A stretch of DNA of 64,000 bases from contig NC_057761.1 of NCBI RefSeq assembly GCF_010389155.1, positions 14,510,501 through 14,574,500 of the forward strand. The letters are read 5' to 3'. The position numbers were made by a program, and so were the translations under genes. The stretch's first letter is position 1; each line of letters opens with the position of its first letter. Under the pieces are notes generated by a model. It had not been told where the DNA came from, searched no databases, and saw nothing but the letters and a program-made list of their open reading frames with translations. The DNA comes from Erigeron canadensis. Its lineage: Eukaryota > Streptophyta > Magnoliopsida > Asterales > Asteraceae. This document shows, piece by piece, positions 22,656-34,318 of this stretch.

Positions 22656-25016
22656 ATGTCTGGAACCGAACAACCAAACCCTAAGCCAAATGTCAATATG
22701 AATCAAAATCCACCACCACCACCATTACAACCCAGTGTACACGTACACTTTCCTAACAACCTTGTCCCTAAGTTCAATGGGGATAGTGACTCATTCATCA
22801 CATGGAAAGCTTGTATGCTCAAGTATATCGCTGGGGTTGAGAGACACTTGACCTCTATTCTCTTAGAAGGTCCTTATGTACCAATGAATGCTTCAACTGT
22901 TTTTTTTAACCAAGATGGGACCCCTAGGTTAACACCCAAAGAGAAAGATCACTGGTCAGAGGAAGACCATAGATTGGCTGACCTAGACTCTAAATTGCAG
23001 AATATGATTCTCCTTGTTGTCCCAGAAAGTTTAAAACCCACTCTTGTTTTACTTGAAAATTAAAAATTAATATGGGAAGAGTTATTAACTCAGTTTGAAG
23101 GTACAAAGGAAACCATTGTCACAAGAAAAATTTCTTTGAATAAAAAATATGAGGACTTCTTTGCTTTACCAAATGAAAGTTTGACAAACACGTATTTAAG
23201 ATTCACAAATTTGGTTAATCAATTGAAAGCTCTTGGTGTCGCAAAGGACAAAGAAATTTTGTTGGAAAATTTTTGTGATATTTTACCTTCTAAATGGGAG
23301 AATCTGATCATGGTGTTAAGGCAAGGTAAAACCCTTCACAGTCACACTCTAGCCTCTTTGTATGGTGCCTTCAGATACACTGAGGAGAATAAGGCTGAAA
23401 GAGCCGTGGCTGAGCAAGATGCCAAAAATCATTCCTCTACCAGTTCTGCTCTGGTTCATTATACTGAACCTCAAGATACTGCCCTACTATCTTCTGAGAG
23501 TGATCATTCTGACTCATTGAAGAAGATGGTAGCTGAATTGATGACAGCTGGTATTTCTGATTATGCATCACATGAATGTGATGAGGATGATAATGATGAT
23601 CTTGTTGCTATGATTGCTAAAACTTTTAACCGTTTTAAATTTAAATCAAAAAGAAATGGAAAACAACTTTCCTCAAACAACATTGTTGACAAGTCCAACT
23701 TGGAATGTTTCAAATGTGAAAAGAAAGGACATTTTATGAAGGAATGCAGATCACCACAACCTTCATCGACACAAAATGCCCTAACCATTCTATTTTTCAA
23801 AAAAATGATGATGGGTACAAAGCTAAGTACAAAAAGCTGAAAGCCCACATCGCAATGATGGCACAAGAAGAATCCAATAAGAACAGCTGCATGGTGGCAG
23901 ATACTGAAATGGGAAGATTCTGACGTGTCATCTGATGATGACGAAGAAGTAAGGGACATGTGTTTCATGGCTCGTGAAGATCAAGGTCATGTTGTCAAGT
24001 CTGATGTGGAATCTGGTCGCTGGGTGGATATCATTATGAAGAAGGTTAGTGCATTTGGTTTTGAAAATAATGAAGAACAAAAATTGGATCTCTTGGTTCT
24101 GATTGAGGACGACATTGCATATGTTGAGACTGTGCGTTCATAGAGCATAAAAATGTTTGAAATTAACTCTTCTTAACTGAACGCCAGTCAGGCCAGATTA
24201 AAAGAATTGAAAGATGTTCAATTAGCCTTGAAAAGTTATCAATCTCTGGTTTCCAAACTTGAATTGAAAAAGGAAGAATTAAAAATTATTTTGGAAAAAG
24301 AACATAAAATAATTAAATCTTGGATGAAATCACCTTTTCCTGAAGCTGCCATTAAGAAAACTTTTGAAAATCAAAGAATCGCTTATGGCACTGGTGATCT
24401 TCATCTTGCATCCGTAATAACTGATTTGGATGCACTTCCTAAAGAAATGAGACCAGAGATCATTTTTAAAGATCTTGGAAAATCAAAAGTGATAACTGAT
24501 CAAAACCAGGAACAACCTGAGGGCAAATCTGAAGCATGTCAGACCAGTGCTTCAAACAAGAAAGCTAAACCCAAGAAGCCTTCCCCTCAGTCTTCAAATA
24601 AGGTTCCTAAGAACCTTCAGAAGAAGAAAAATGTCATCCCTACTGAGCCTTGTACCTCAGATTCTGGTAGAGCTTAGGTGTCTAATTCAGAGTCTATTTT
24701 GTTAAGGATTGAAAGTCAATTTCAAAATTTGGCTAGGCAAGTGCAGAGTGGTAATGCATGTTTAAAAAATGTTGAAAGCACTCCCCAAAATCCTAAACAA
24801 AACCCAAAACCTTTTTCAAAGAAAATCAAGCAAGAAAAGCAAAAATCAGAGAAGAAAAAGGTTGTTGAAATCGTCAAACCAACTATTTTTGTGCCAACTG
24901 AAATTATGACTGACATTCCCTTTGATCCTTCTGTCCCTTATGTACCAAAGAAATCTGAGGCTGCTCAGGGAGAGCCCAGTGGACCCATCAAGAGATGGGT
25001 TCCCAAAAAGAACTAA
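22656..25016 (+). pseudogene. gag of element C
   Basis: The start ATG at 22656 follows the primer site by 48 bases. The protein has a Pro-rich N-terminus, a capsid-like domain (to about 23450), the zinc knuckle C-F-K-C-E-K-K-G-H-F-M-K-E-C near 23708, an acidic region, a coiled coil (24207-24400) and a Lys-rich tail ending R-W-V-P-K-K-N then TAA at 25014. One frame holds throughout except between about 23790 and 23920, where two opposite frameshifts compensate. Stops in frame are at 23061 (TAA), 24141 (TAG), 24174 (TAA) and 24675 (TAG). Gag would form the particle; this copy cannot. Confidence 0.8.
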
Positions 25017-25033
25017 TCTTTGTGTATGTGTAG

Positions 25034-28000
25034 GGTGACCGCAAAAAGAATACTTGGTTTCTTGACAGTGCTGCTGGCAGAACCATGACTGGTCACAAAA
25101 CCCTGCTAGAGGAATATAGGGTGCAAGAGGGGCCCTCAATAACTTTTGGTAATGATGAAAACGGACAAACTGAGGGATATGTTGTTGTGAACAATGGACA
25201 AGTCAAATTCACTAAAGTTGCATATGTGAATGGTTTGAAATATAACCTGATCAGTGTCAGCCAACTTTGTGATGATGGCTTTAAGGTTTTATTTGATATT
25301 TCACAAGGCACCATATTCAACAGAGATTGGAAGGTAGTAATGATTGCTCCAAGAAAGGGAAACATTTATGTTGTAGACATGGATGGTGCTACTTCTGAAC
25401 AATGTTTCTACACAAGGGCAGATGAGGACACCAACTGGTTGTGGCACAAAAGGTTATCCCATCTCAATTTCAAAAATATAAATAAGTTGTCCAGAAAACA
25501 ACTTGCTGATGGGATACCAGCCATGTCTTTCAATAAAGACAAGCCATGTCCAGGGTGTGAAATGGGTAAGAAGAAGAGAGCATCTTTCAAGACAAAGTAA
25601 AATTTGAGCATCACTGAACCACTTCATATGCTTCATATGGATCTTTTTGGTCCTGTAAACGTTCAGACAAGAGCTGGGAAGAAGTACACTCTGGTCATAG
25701 TTGATGAATATTCAAGATATTGTTGAGTGATCTTCCTCAAAAACAAAACTGAAGCTGCTGCTGAAATTATTGCCCTCATCAAACAAATTGAACTCAAGCA
25801 CAAGCGAAAAGTTTGTCAGCTCAGAAGTGACAATGGCACTGAATTTAGAAATTCCACTCTGGAAACCTTCTGCACTGACACTGGCATATCTCAGAACTTC
25901 TCCTCAGCACAAACACTGTAGCAAAATGGTGTTGTAGAAAGAAAGAATCGTACGCTGATTGAAGCTGCCAGAAGTATGTTGAATGAATCAGGTCTTCCAA
26001 AATGTTTTTGGGCTGAAGCTGTTGCACCTGCTTGCTACACCCAGAATCGTTCAATTTATGTCAAAAGACATAAGAAGACTGCCTATGAAGTGCTCAGAAA
26101 CAGAAAGCCCAATATTGGATATTTCCATGTTTTTGGATGTCCAGTATATATTCTGAATGATTCCAGCAAATTGGGCAAATTCGATGCCAAAGCTGATGAA
26201 GGTTACTTCTTAGGTTATTCAACAATTCTCAAAGCTTTCAGAGTCTATAACAAAAGACTTGAAAAGGTTGATGAGTCAATTCATGTTACCTTTGATGAAT
26301 CAAATTCTGTAATCTTTAACAAACCAATCTCTGAACCACCTTCAGATAGTCCTATCAGTTTTGGTGAATCTGATCAAACTGACAAATCTGATCAGTCACC
26401 TGAGCATGCTTCTGATCATTCCAGTTCAGAACCAGCTACAAGTCAGCAAAGTAACATTCCATTTTATCCTTCAGTCACATTCAAACTACCCTCTGAATTA
26501 ACTATTGGATCAAATGTGCGTGCTACTCCTCAGATATCAGTATCCCCTGAAATACCTCAGAATGAAGAATTTCATGATGCAAATCGTGATTTACAAGATG
26601 ATGAAGATGATGATACTGTAATAGTTTATTCTGAACCATCTCCTGAAGTAAGCAAGAGGAGTTCTTGCACTGATATCATTATTCATCCTGGTCATTACTC
26701 TAAATGGACTCGTTCACATCCAATTGATCAAGTGATTGGCGATCCTTGTAGAGAGGTTCAGACCAGAAGAGCCACAAGCGATCAATGCTTATATGTCAGC
26801 TTCTTATCACTGATAGAACCGAAGAAGATTGACGAGGCTATGAAAGATCCAAGTTGGGTTGAAGCCATGCTAGAAGAGCTTAACCAATTTGAAAGGAACA
26901 ATGTTTGGGAGCTTGTTCCATGTCCCCCCAATCTGAAGAAAGAACCAATTGGGACAAGATGGGTCTTTGGAAACAAAGTTGATGAAGATGGTCATGTAAT
27001 CAGAAACAAGGCCAGACTTGTTGCAAAGGGTTATGCACAAGAAGAAGGAGTTGATTTCGATGAGACTTTTGCACCAGTGTCCAGACTTGAAGCTATCATA
27101 ATTTTCTTAGCACTCGCAGCTCATCATGAGTTCAAAGTCTACCAAATGGATGTCAAAAGTGCTTTTCTGAATGGAGAGCTAAAAGAAGTTGTGTATGTGT
27201 ATCAACCACCAGGGTTCGAAAGCAAAGAAAAACCTCACTGGGTGTATAGACTGAATAAAGCATTATATGGTCTGAGACAAGCACCTAGAGCCTGGTATGA
27301 TACTCTAACTCGACATCTTTTAGATAATGGTTTTCATAGAGGTGAAATAGATAACACTTTATTCATCATGCATAAGAAAAGTGATATCTTGCTTGTACAA
27401 GTATATGTTGATGATATTGTGTTTGGTTCTACAAATGAAAAATTGTGTGACAAGTTTTCGAAAATAATGTCTTCTGAGTATGAAATGAGTATGATGGGTG
27501 AACTGACATATTTTCTGGGTCTTCAAGTGAAACAAACCAGTGATGGTATTTTTATAAATCAAGAAAAATATGGCAGAGATTTGTTAAAGAAATATCAATT
27601 TGATTCTGTTTCATCTAAAGATACTCTTATTTCTGCACCATTAACTTTGGACTCAGATCCTAATGGAAAAACTGTCGATCACACAAAATATCGTGGTATG
27701 GTGGGATCATTAATGTACTTAACTGCAAGTAGACCAGACATAATGTTTGCAACATGTCTTTGTGCACGATTTCAATCTGATCCCAGAGAAGCACACCAGA
27801 ATGCAGTAAAAAGGATTTTTCGATATCTGAAAGGTGTCCTTAGACTAGGTCTTTGGTATCCCAAAGGCTCAAGTCTAGATCTCATGGGCTATTCAGATTC
27901 TGATCATGCAGGTTGTAAGATAGATAGGAAAAGTACCACAGGTGGGTGTCATTTCCTTGGTGGCAAATTGGTTAGTTGGACAAGCAAGAAGCAGACTGCA

Positions 28001-28348
28001 GTATCATTATCCACTGCTGAAGCTGAGTACATTTCTGCAGCAAGTTGTTGTGCTCAGATCTTATGGATGAAGAACCAACTAACTGATTATGGTGTTAAGT
28101 ATACCAAAACGCCAATATTTTGTGATAACACAAGTGCAATCGCAATATCTCACAATCTTGTTATGCACTCTAAAACCAAGCATATTGATCTCAGGTACCA
28201 TTTCATTCATGATCATATTTTAAAAGGTGATATTGAAATTCATTTCATTCCCACTGACAAACAACTAGCTGATGTGTTTACAAAACCTTTAGATGTCAAA
28301 ACTTTTAAACATCTCATCAGCGAGTTAGGAATGCTAAATCCTGTGTAG
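25034..28348 (+). pseudogene. pol of element C
   Basis: The pol frame is -1 relative to gag and opens at GGT (25034), directly after an AG that looks like a splice acceptor. The protease region reads L-D-S-A-A-G-R-T-M-T-G: the Gly of the Asp-Ser-Gly active site is Ala. Integrase contains R-S-D-N-G-T-E-F and N-G-V-V-E-R-K-N but is broken by TAA 25598, TGA 25724 and TAG 25919. From about 25922 to 28348 the frame is fully open through reverse transcriptase ([19 protein letters not shown]) and RNase H (T-A-E-A-E-Y; C-D-N-T-S-A). It is a normal copia pol with all catalytic RT residues but a dead front half. Confidence 0.88.
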
Positions 28349-29039
28349 CATTTCAGGGGGAATAGACAAAAATATTTTTACAAGAAAAGGAAATTTTTCT
28401 CTGAGGGGAATTTTTGCCTCAGAAAATATTTTGTCTGAAATGGTTCAGAAACTGAAGGACTTCAGAGTTTCCAAAAATGAGAAGGTTCAGACTGCACTTC
28501 CTTAACCTTCCTCAGAACTTTAAATTATTTAATTTGAAGTCCATCAAAACCTTTTATTACACAATGGATACCTAGTTGGCAAGCGGACACGTGATTTTTA
28601 CTGTTCTAGGATACCTTTTTGCTAACGTGTCATACCACTTGCGCCGTAAAGAAAAGTCATCATTGCTTTTGCATTAAAAACATTTGAATATTTTTCGAAA
28701 AAGTGAGGTCATGGCCGTTGTTGCATTAAATGCGGACGTGTAACCAAAAATTATTTCGGATTTCAAACCCGATCAATATCACTTTTAATAAAATATCATT
28801 ATATTTTATTGGGTTTGAATTTCAAAATCATTTTATTTATTTTCTTTGTAAACTCTTTTCGTATTCCTTTGAAAATATAAAACCTTTTTCCCAAAATCAT
28901 TCTATCATTTATTTCTTTTTCATTTACTCCCAATCATATTTCTCTCTCAACATTCATTCATCTTTCCTTCAAACTATCAAACCCTAAATTCCTTAATACA
29001 TTTTCATCCCCTTTTTCCATTTCATCAAATCATATTCAA
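28349..29039 (+). other. Spacer of element C with internal polypurine-like tract
   Basis: Seven bases after the pol stop the sequence reads AGGGGGAATAG (28355-28365), which shares GGGGGAAT with the true polypurine tract at 33351-33358. The rest is AT-rich, with a T/C-rich run just before the third ORF start at 29040. Confidence 0.6.
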
Positions 29040-32000
29040 ATGGCTTCCTCATCCACTAAAGAACCCAAAACCTTAATAGCCTTTGAATATTCTCCCCCAA
29101 AATCTGCAGTTAAACCCAGTTCTCAATGGCCAAAGGATTTTGAATCTAAAACCATACGGTTCAACATGAACAATTATAAGGCGGCATTGAACATTAAAAC
29201 CGACGGGTTGATGGGCAGATTAAACACATTCCTTCAACGTTGCCCTATTTCATATGCCCTCATTGCCGATCTAGAGCAGTTGTACCATAGATACCTATTA
29301 GAATTTTGGTACATTGCTGAAGTTGCCAAAGATGATAAGTCAATAGCCTTCACATTGAAAGAAGGGACGATGAAGTGTGTATTGACACTTGATGGTTTCC
29401 GGGAGGCACTCCGGTTGAATTATTTGCCTCCCAACACTCCCTACGAGAAAAGAAGAAAGGGAGTGAATTTTAGAGAAGTATTGTTGGTTACTGGCCATAA
29501 CCAGATTTTGGATGATGATGGCAACTTGAAGACATCCGGCCACATTTTTATTGCTGGATTCAAAAACTGTTGGAGATATTTTGGGACACAAATTGTAGAG
29601 TGTCTTGGTGGCAATAGTGGCGGATTGGATCAGATTTCATTGATCTAAGTTGAGATGGGTTATTATTTGTGGCATGGTGTAAAGGCGGATTTTGCCGAGA
29701 TGCTTTTTGCTCAATTGTTGACAAAGCTGAAGGGGAAGAGGAGCATTCATATTGCCTTCCCAAAATTTTTAAGTTTGTGTTTTCTAGTAATTCTGGGAGA
29801 AGGATATTCTGACATCCTTCAAGAGAGCTCTCAGACTGAATTCTGCAAAGATCTCTCCAAACTATCTGAGTCTGAGGACGAACCTGAACTGTCTCCTGCA
29901 ATGCTTCAGGTACTTGGTAACAATATTAAAACTGACGCAGCACGACCAGCTGGCTCAGAAAGATCACTGGGCGGGTCACAAAAGAATGTGAGACCCACCA
30001 GTCGATCTAGTGGCAAAATGTTACACTTGTTTAAACCTAAAACAAATTCTACCCAGCCACCTTCATCTTCCACTGAACAACCTGAGGATCTCCCAAAAGA
30101 CTCCTCAGGATCTCCAAAGGGTTTACTTAAACTGCGTCCTTTTAGGCCATCCTTACAACCCAAGGATATTAGCACCCAAGCTCAGCTTTCTGAGACCTCA
30201 AAACAGGTTTCAGAAGAAGGTCAGATGGGAAACTTGCAAGAAACCATCTCCAAAACTTCTTTAGGAGGAGATGGTGAAGATATTAGTGTGTCAACCCAAC
30301 ACACATTAAAAGTTGAGTCTGCACGTGCACCCCTTGTAACTTCACAAATCTTATACTCTATGCATGCACAAACTTTTGATATTTCTTAGGTGATACCCAG
30401 AGAGATGGAGGTTTCAACTTCTGCGGCCAATGAAGAGACTCTTGGATCCAGCACAAGGGTTACTGAGGCACAACCGGTATCGACTGAAGCAGTTCTAATT
30501 CTGACCAGTGACGATGCAACCACTGAAGCAGCTGCTGAACTGGGTGCTGGCTTGGATTCTGGGAATCAAGACCAGAGCATATCTGACCAGATAGTAAATA
30601 TCTGGGATGACGATGAGCTTCCTGAGGGAAACCTCGAGGACTTTGAGTTTGATGAGGAGTTATTAAGGGAGAATCAATCGGATTCTGAGCCAACCCTCAA
30701 CCTTGTTGACGAACCAATGCCACCACCTCTTTTGGAACAACAACAACAACAACAACAACAACAAAACATCCCAATCATTCCACAAAACATCATTGATCTT
30801 GATCCACCTTACCAAAGACCACCAATTTCACACCAACACCCTTTATTTCCTAAAGGATCAACCCATGCCTATGTCACCTCAGCCGTTTTTCAACCACCAC
30901 TTCAACACCTTCACCCTCAAATTCATCAAATCCCACCAACGAGAAATTATGACCTGCCAGAGGATCAAGAAAAAGAATTGGACTCTGATACAGAATCTGA
31001 GGGTCCTTCTGATATACTTCTGGAGAAGGCTCTGGCAGGGATTCGAACTTCTCCCTTTGTTGCGTCAGCTTCCACTTCATCTGCTCCACATCTTCGTATG
31101 GAAGCTCAGTTAGAGAAATCACAAACCGCAGTCCACAACCTACTTATTCAGGTTGAGGGCTTATCTAAATCTCTGACTGCCAACACCAAGTCTCTGACCG
31201 ATCTGAAGGGTGCCCAGGATGTTTTGGGCACTGAATTTACTAAAGTTGCAGTTAATGAGGGCTTGGTGGTTGGGAAGTTGCAAGAATTGGTTGTGGCATG
31301 CAATGGATTGAGTAAGGCAATTGGTGAAGCCTTCAAGCTGACCAAGAGGGATGTGTAGACTTCAGTTGTTGCGAATCTGCAATCCTGGGTACTTATGATT
31401 CAAAACTCTTTCTTGGTAGTTGAAAAACAAGTTGGTGAGTTGGGGAAGAAGCCAAGTGTTGATGAGAAGTCCCTTGGTGATTCTGTTGGTGAGAAGGTTT
31501 CTGAGACACTGAAGTCTGTATTCTCTGAAGATCTTATTTCTCAGATTTCAGTGTCAGTGGCAGAAAAGATTGAAGAGAAGGTCAGGTCGATGGTTTCTGA
31601 AGTTTCCAAGGCAACAAATGACAAGGTTGACAAAGCTGTTAATGAAATGAAAAATTCTGTGTCAACTCTTGATCAACAAGTTCAGAACCAGTCGAAGCAA
31701 CTGAATGAAATCCTGGCCTTACTCAAAAAGCAGTCAAAAGTCGTTGCTCCTTCTTCTTCCTCACTCTCTGAAGATGATAAGAAACTGTTAAGGGATGTTC
31801 TGGAGCATGAGAAGCTAAACCTGAACTCTACTTTCAGATTAAGAGCTCAGTTTGCCACCATGTCAAAAGACATTTCTGACAGCATTACACAGCAGAATTG
31901 GGAACCTCTGCAGGGCATGTAGAAGGCCATTGACTTATATGCTAAGATGCCTGCGGAGATTCCCAAAGGGGGAAGTGATGTGCCAATTGGTCTGCTTGCC

Positions 32001-33065
32001 AACTCTCAGGAATTAATTGAAGCGACCAAGAGGCAATCTGAGTCTGAGGGGGAACATCTGAAGGAACAATCTGAACCCCAACCATCTGAACAAGTTAGAA
32101 AAGACAAAGGTAAAGCTCAGATGGTTGAGGAACCAAAGAAGAAGGGTGCTAAGGATTATGGTTTTGTGGTAGGTGAGAACGTTGATGAGCATGTTTATCC
32201 ATTGCCAGATTTGGATGCTGATCAGAAAAAGTTGGAAGCCCTTCAAAGACAAGTCTCCAACCAGTTTATTATGTGGAGAGAAACAAAAGAAAAGGAAAGG
32301 GCCCAACACTTGGCAATGGGTACCATTGATTTGGTGGATGCTGCAGCTCTTGGTCTTACTGTGGAACGATATCAGAAGATCAAACATGATGCAAGATTGC
32401 AGAAGGCCTTGGAAGAAATGGCCGAGTATGATTATGGGGTGAAGTATTCTCCCTTAGAACAAAAGCTAGACCATCTCACCTTCAAATTATCTATTGAAAA
32501 TCTGGTGAAGAATAGGAAGAAGGAGATGGAGATCAAAAGAAAAGAAATTATGGCTGGCGTTCTGAAGGTTGAGAAGGAAATTTGTAGGCCACCTCAGAAG
32601 CTCAAACAAATTGGCCCAAGGACTACAAGAAAACATGCTCGAGATTCTGACCTCTCTACATTCATACCTATTTCTAAAGAAGTTGCTCAGGTGAAGGATA
32701 AACATGAATAGGATCAGTATGATTTTTATATGAAACACAGGTGCCATCCTGCAAAGATCCTTGACATGCAAATTCTGAAGGAAGATGGTCTGAAACTGTT
32801 TAATCTGATTGTGAAGAGAGAAGGTAGAGCAGAAGAAGAATATGAGCAGGTTTCAGTGCATAAGTTTGGGTATTCTGAGCACAAAGAGATGATCACTGTT
32901 CTGAAAGGAAAACCGAAGTCTCATCTAACTGGCGCCTAGATGCTGAAGATCCAACAGAAAATGAAGGCCAAAGTTGAGATGAAGGAAAGATTATTTGGGA
33001 AGATCAGTTCTCCAAAAAGAAAGGTTACTGACGCACCTTCTGGCTCAAGGCCTGCGAAGAAGTAG
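29040..33065 (+). pseudogene. Giant third ORF of element C (unknown function)
   Basis: One reading frame of 1342 codons runs from ATG 29040 to TAG 33063-33065 without any frameshift. It is interrupted by six in-frame stops: TAA 29646 and TAG at 30387, 31356, 31920, 32709 and 32937. The N-terminal 200 residues look folded and resemble in layout the third ORFs of A and B (a Phe/Trp-x-x block, then T-L-D-G-F-R-E-A-L-R-L). The middle is Ser/Pro/Glu-rich and contains a run of Gln (CAA repeat near 30738). Two coiled-coil-like regions (about 31095-31330 and 31400-31750) and a Lys-rich C-terminus follow. It sits where Sireviruses carry an envelope-like ORF. I see no convincing signal peptide or membrane span. 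Confidence 0.75.
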
Positions 33066-33359
33066 TCATATCTTTTTGTAAATATTTGTACTTGTAAATA
33101 TTTTCCCTTTTCATTTCTATACTTGTAACTGAACAATCATCTCAGTATCTTTTATATAGTTGCAAGTTATATCATATTATTAGGAAATAGTTTAAGTTAG
33201 AAAAACAAACAAGAAAATTTTCTTAAGGCATCATGATCTATGAGATGTCCTTAGAAATATTTTTACAACTTAAACAAAAACTTGTATTTTTAGACTAACA
33301 AACCTGTATAGATAGAAGTCTAAAATACATGAACTATTTTAGAACAAATAGGGGGAATT
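33066..33359 (+). other. 3' untranslated region and polypurine tract of element C
   Basis: AT-rich region after the third ORF, ending in AAATAGGGGGAATT (33346-33359) immediately before the LTR start TGTTAGGTCG. This is the primer for second-strand synthesis. Confidence 0.85.
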
Positions 33360-34313
33360 TGTTAGGTCGAAAATCGACCAAGTATGATTTGTTCAAAATA
33401 GTTGAAGTTCAGTGAAGAAAGCTTGCTCAGGATTCTGAAGACATTCAGAATAAAGATCACTGAAGCTTCACTTCAGATTCAGAAATAACCAACACTGAAG
33501 ACATTTAGACTGAAATCAAAGACTAAAGACTGAAGAAGAAGATCATCTCAGAAGCAGAGCTCAGAGAAGATCTTACCTAATTGAAGAATCTGAAGAGGCT
33601 CAGTGAAAAAGTATTTACAACACTTTTTCACTGATTACGAGGAAAGTCTTTTTGCAGCTTTAACTACCTTTACCCGGTTAATTACTTTATACCTGGGATT
33701 GGGAAAGTTTTAGCAAAAGGTTGGGAATAAAGTATGTCAAGTCACATCAAAGAAACTTACATACTTTACCTTAAACAAGCATGTTATGGATTTGTCCTAC
33801 AAATCCATAAATGCATCCAACCATATTTGTACGGCATATTGCCATGTCATCAAGACATGTTTGCCTATAAATATAAGACTTCTCACACTTGCTAAAATGC
33901 TTGGAACTTTGGCAATTGCAACGTGTGATATTACTCTAAGTATTCTTACGAGTAATTCCTTGTCGCATAGATCATTTGTATTTCTAGAGTTGTTTAGATA
34001 TCTTCACAAATGTGATTATCTTTGTTTCGCAACAACTCTTGTATTTTGTTTATAGCAATAAATAAATTACATTGAAAAATACATCTTGACTCATTGCCAT
34101 AATACTTGAATATAATTAGTATATATATAGTTTCAAGCACTCGTTATTTATTGTTCATATCCATATCTGGATCGTGGTTCATAACTAGTCTTTGTCTAGA
34201 TTCGAACCACTTGCCAGTCGGGTTACGTGATATACTTGTGTTTATTGTTAACCTATTTTATATCTTGTTATATCTTGTTCTCGTGTTACATCTTGTGTAG
34301 GTGTGGACTCACA
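33360..34313 (+). repeat. 3' LTR of element C
   Basis: A 954-bp LTR with the same start as the 5' copy. It retains the 36-38 bp (TTTGCAGC...CCCGG region near 33651-33690) missing from the 5' copy and has an extra TATATATA near 34120. It ends CTCACA before the TTATG duplication. The terminal inverted repeat GGTCGA/TCGACC is at 33365-33379. Confidence 0.9.
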
Positions 34314-34318
34314 TTATG
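34314..34318. repeat. Target duplication TTATG, right copy
   Basis: Second copy of the duplication made when element C inserted into element B. Confidence 0.9.

Larger units (their letters stand above)
21690..34313 (+). mobile_element. Element C: complete Sirevirus-like Ty1/copia retrotransposon
   Basis: The 12.6-kb element has two LTRs, a TTATG duplication, a primer site, gag, pol in copia order (protease, integrase, reverse transcriptase, RNase H), an internal polypurine-like tract, a 4.0-kb third ORF and a terminal polypurine tract. The LTRs differ by about 30 substitutions counted by eye over about 900 aligned bases (around 3%), plus a 36-38 bp indel and smaller ones. All coding parts carry stop codons, so it cannot move by itself. 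It is inserted in the spacer of element B. Confidence 0.92.

Noticed and set aside
24990..25040. Minus-one frameshift signal at gag/pol
   Set aside because: No canonical X-XXY-YYZ slippery heptamer in the correct register before the stop in B or C. Not excluded, but the acceptor-like site is the better match.
29040..33065. UAG recoding or programmed read-through as the reason for TAG stops in C's third ORF
   Set aside because: Six stops in unrelated contexts, and more stops in gag and pol, fit mutation better. The 3-base contexts after TAG share no read-through motif.
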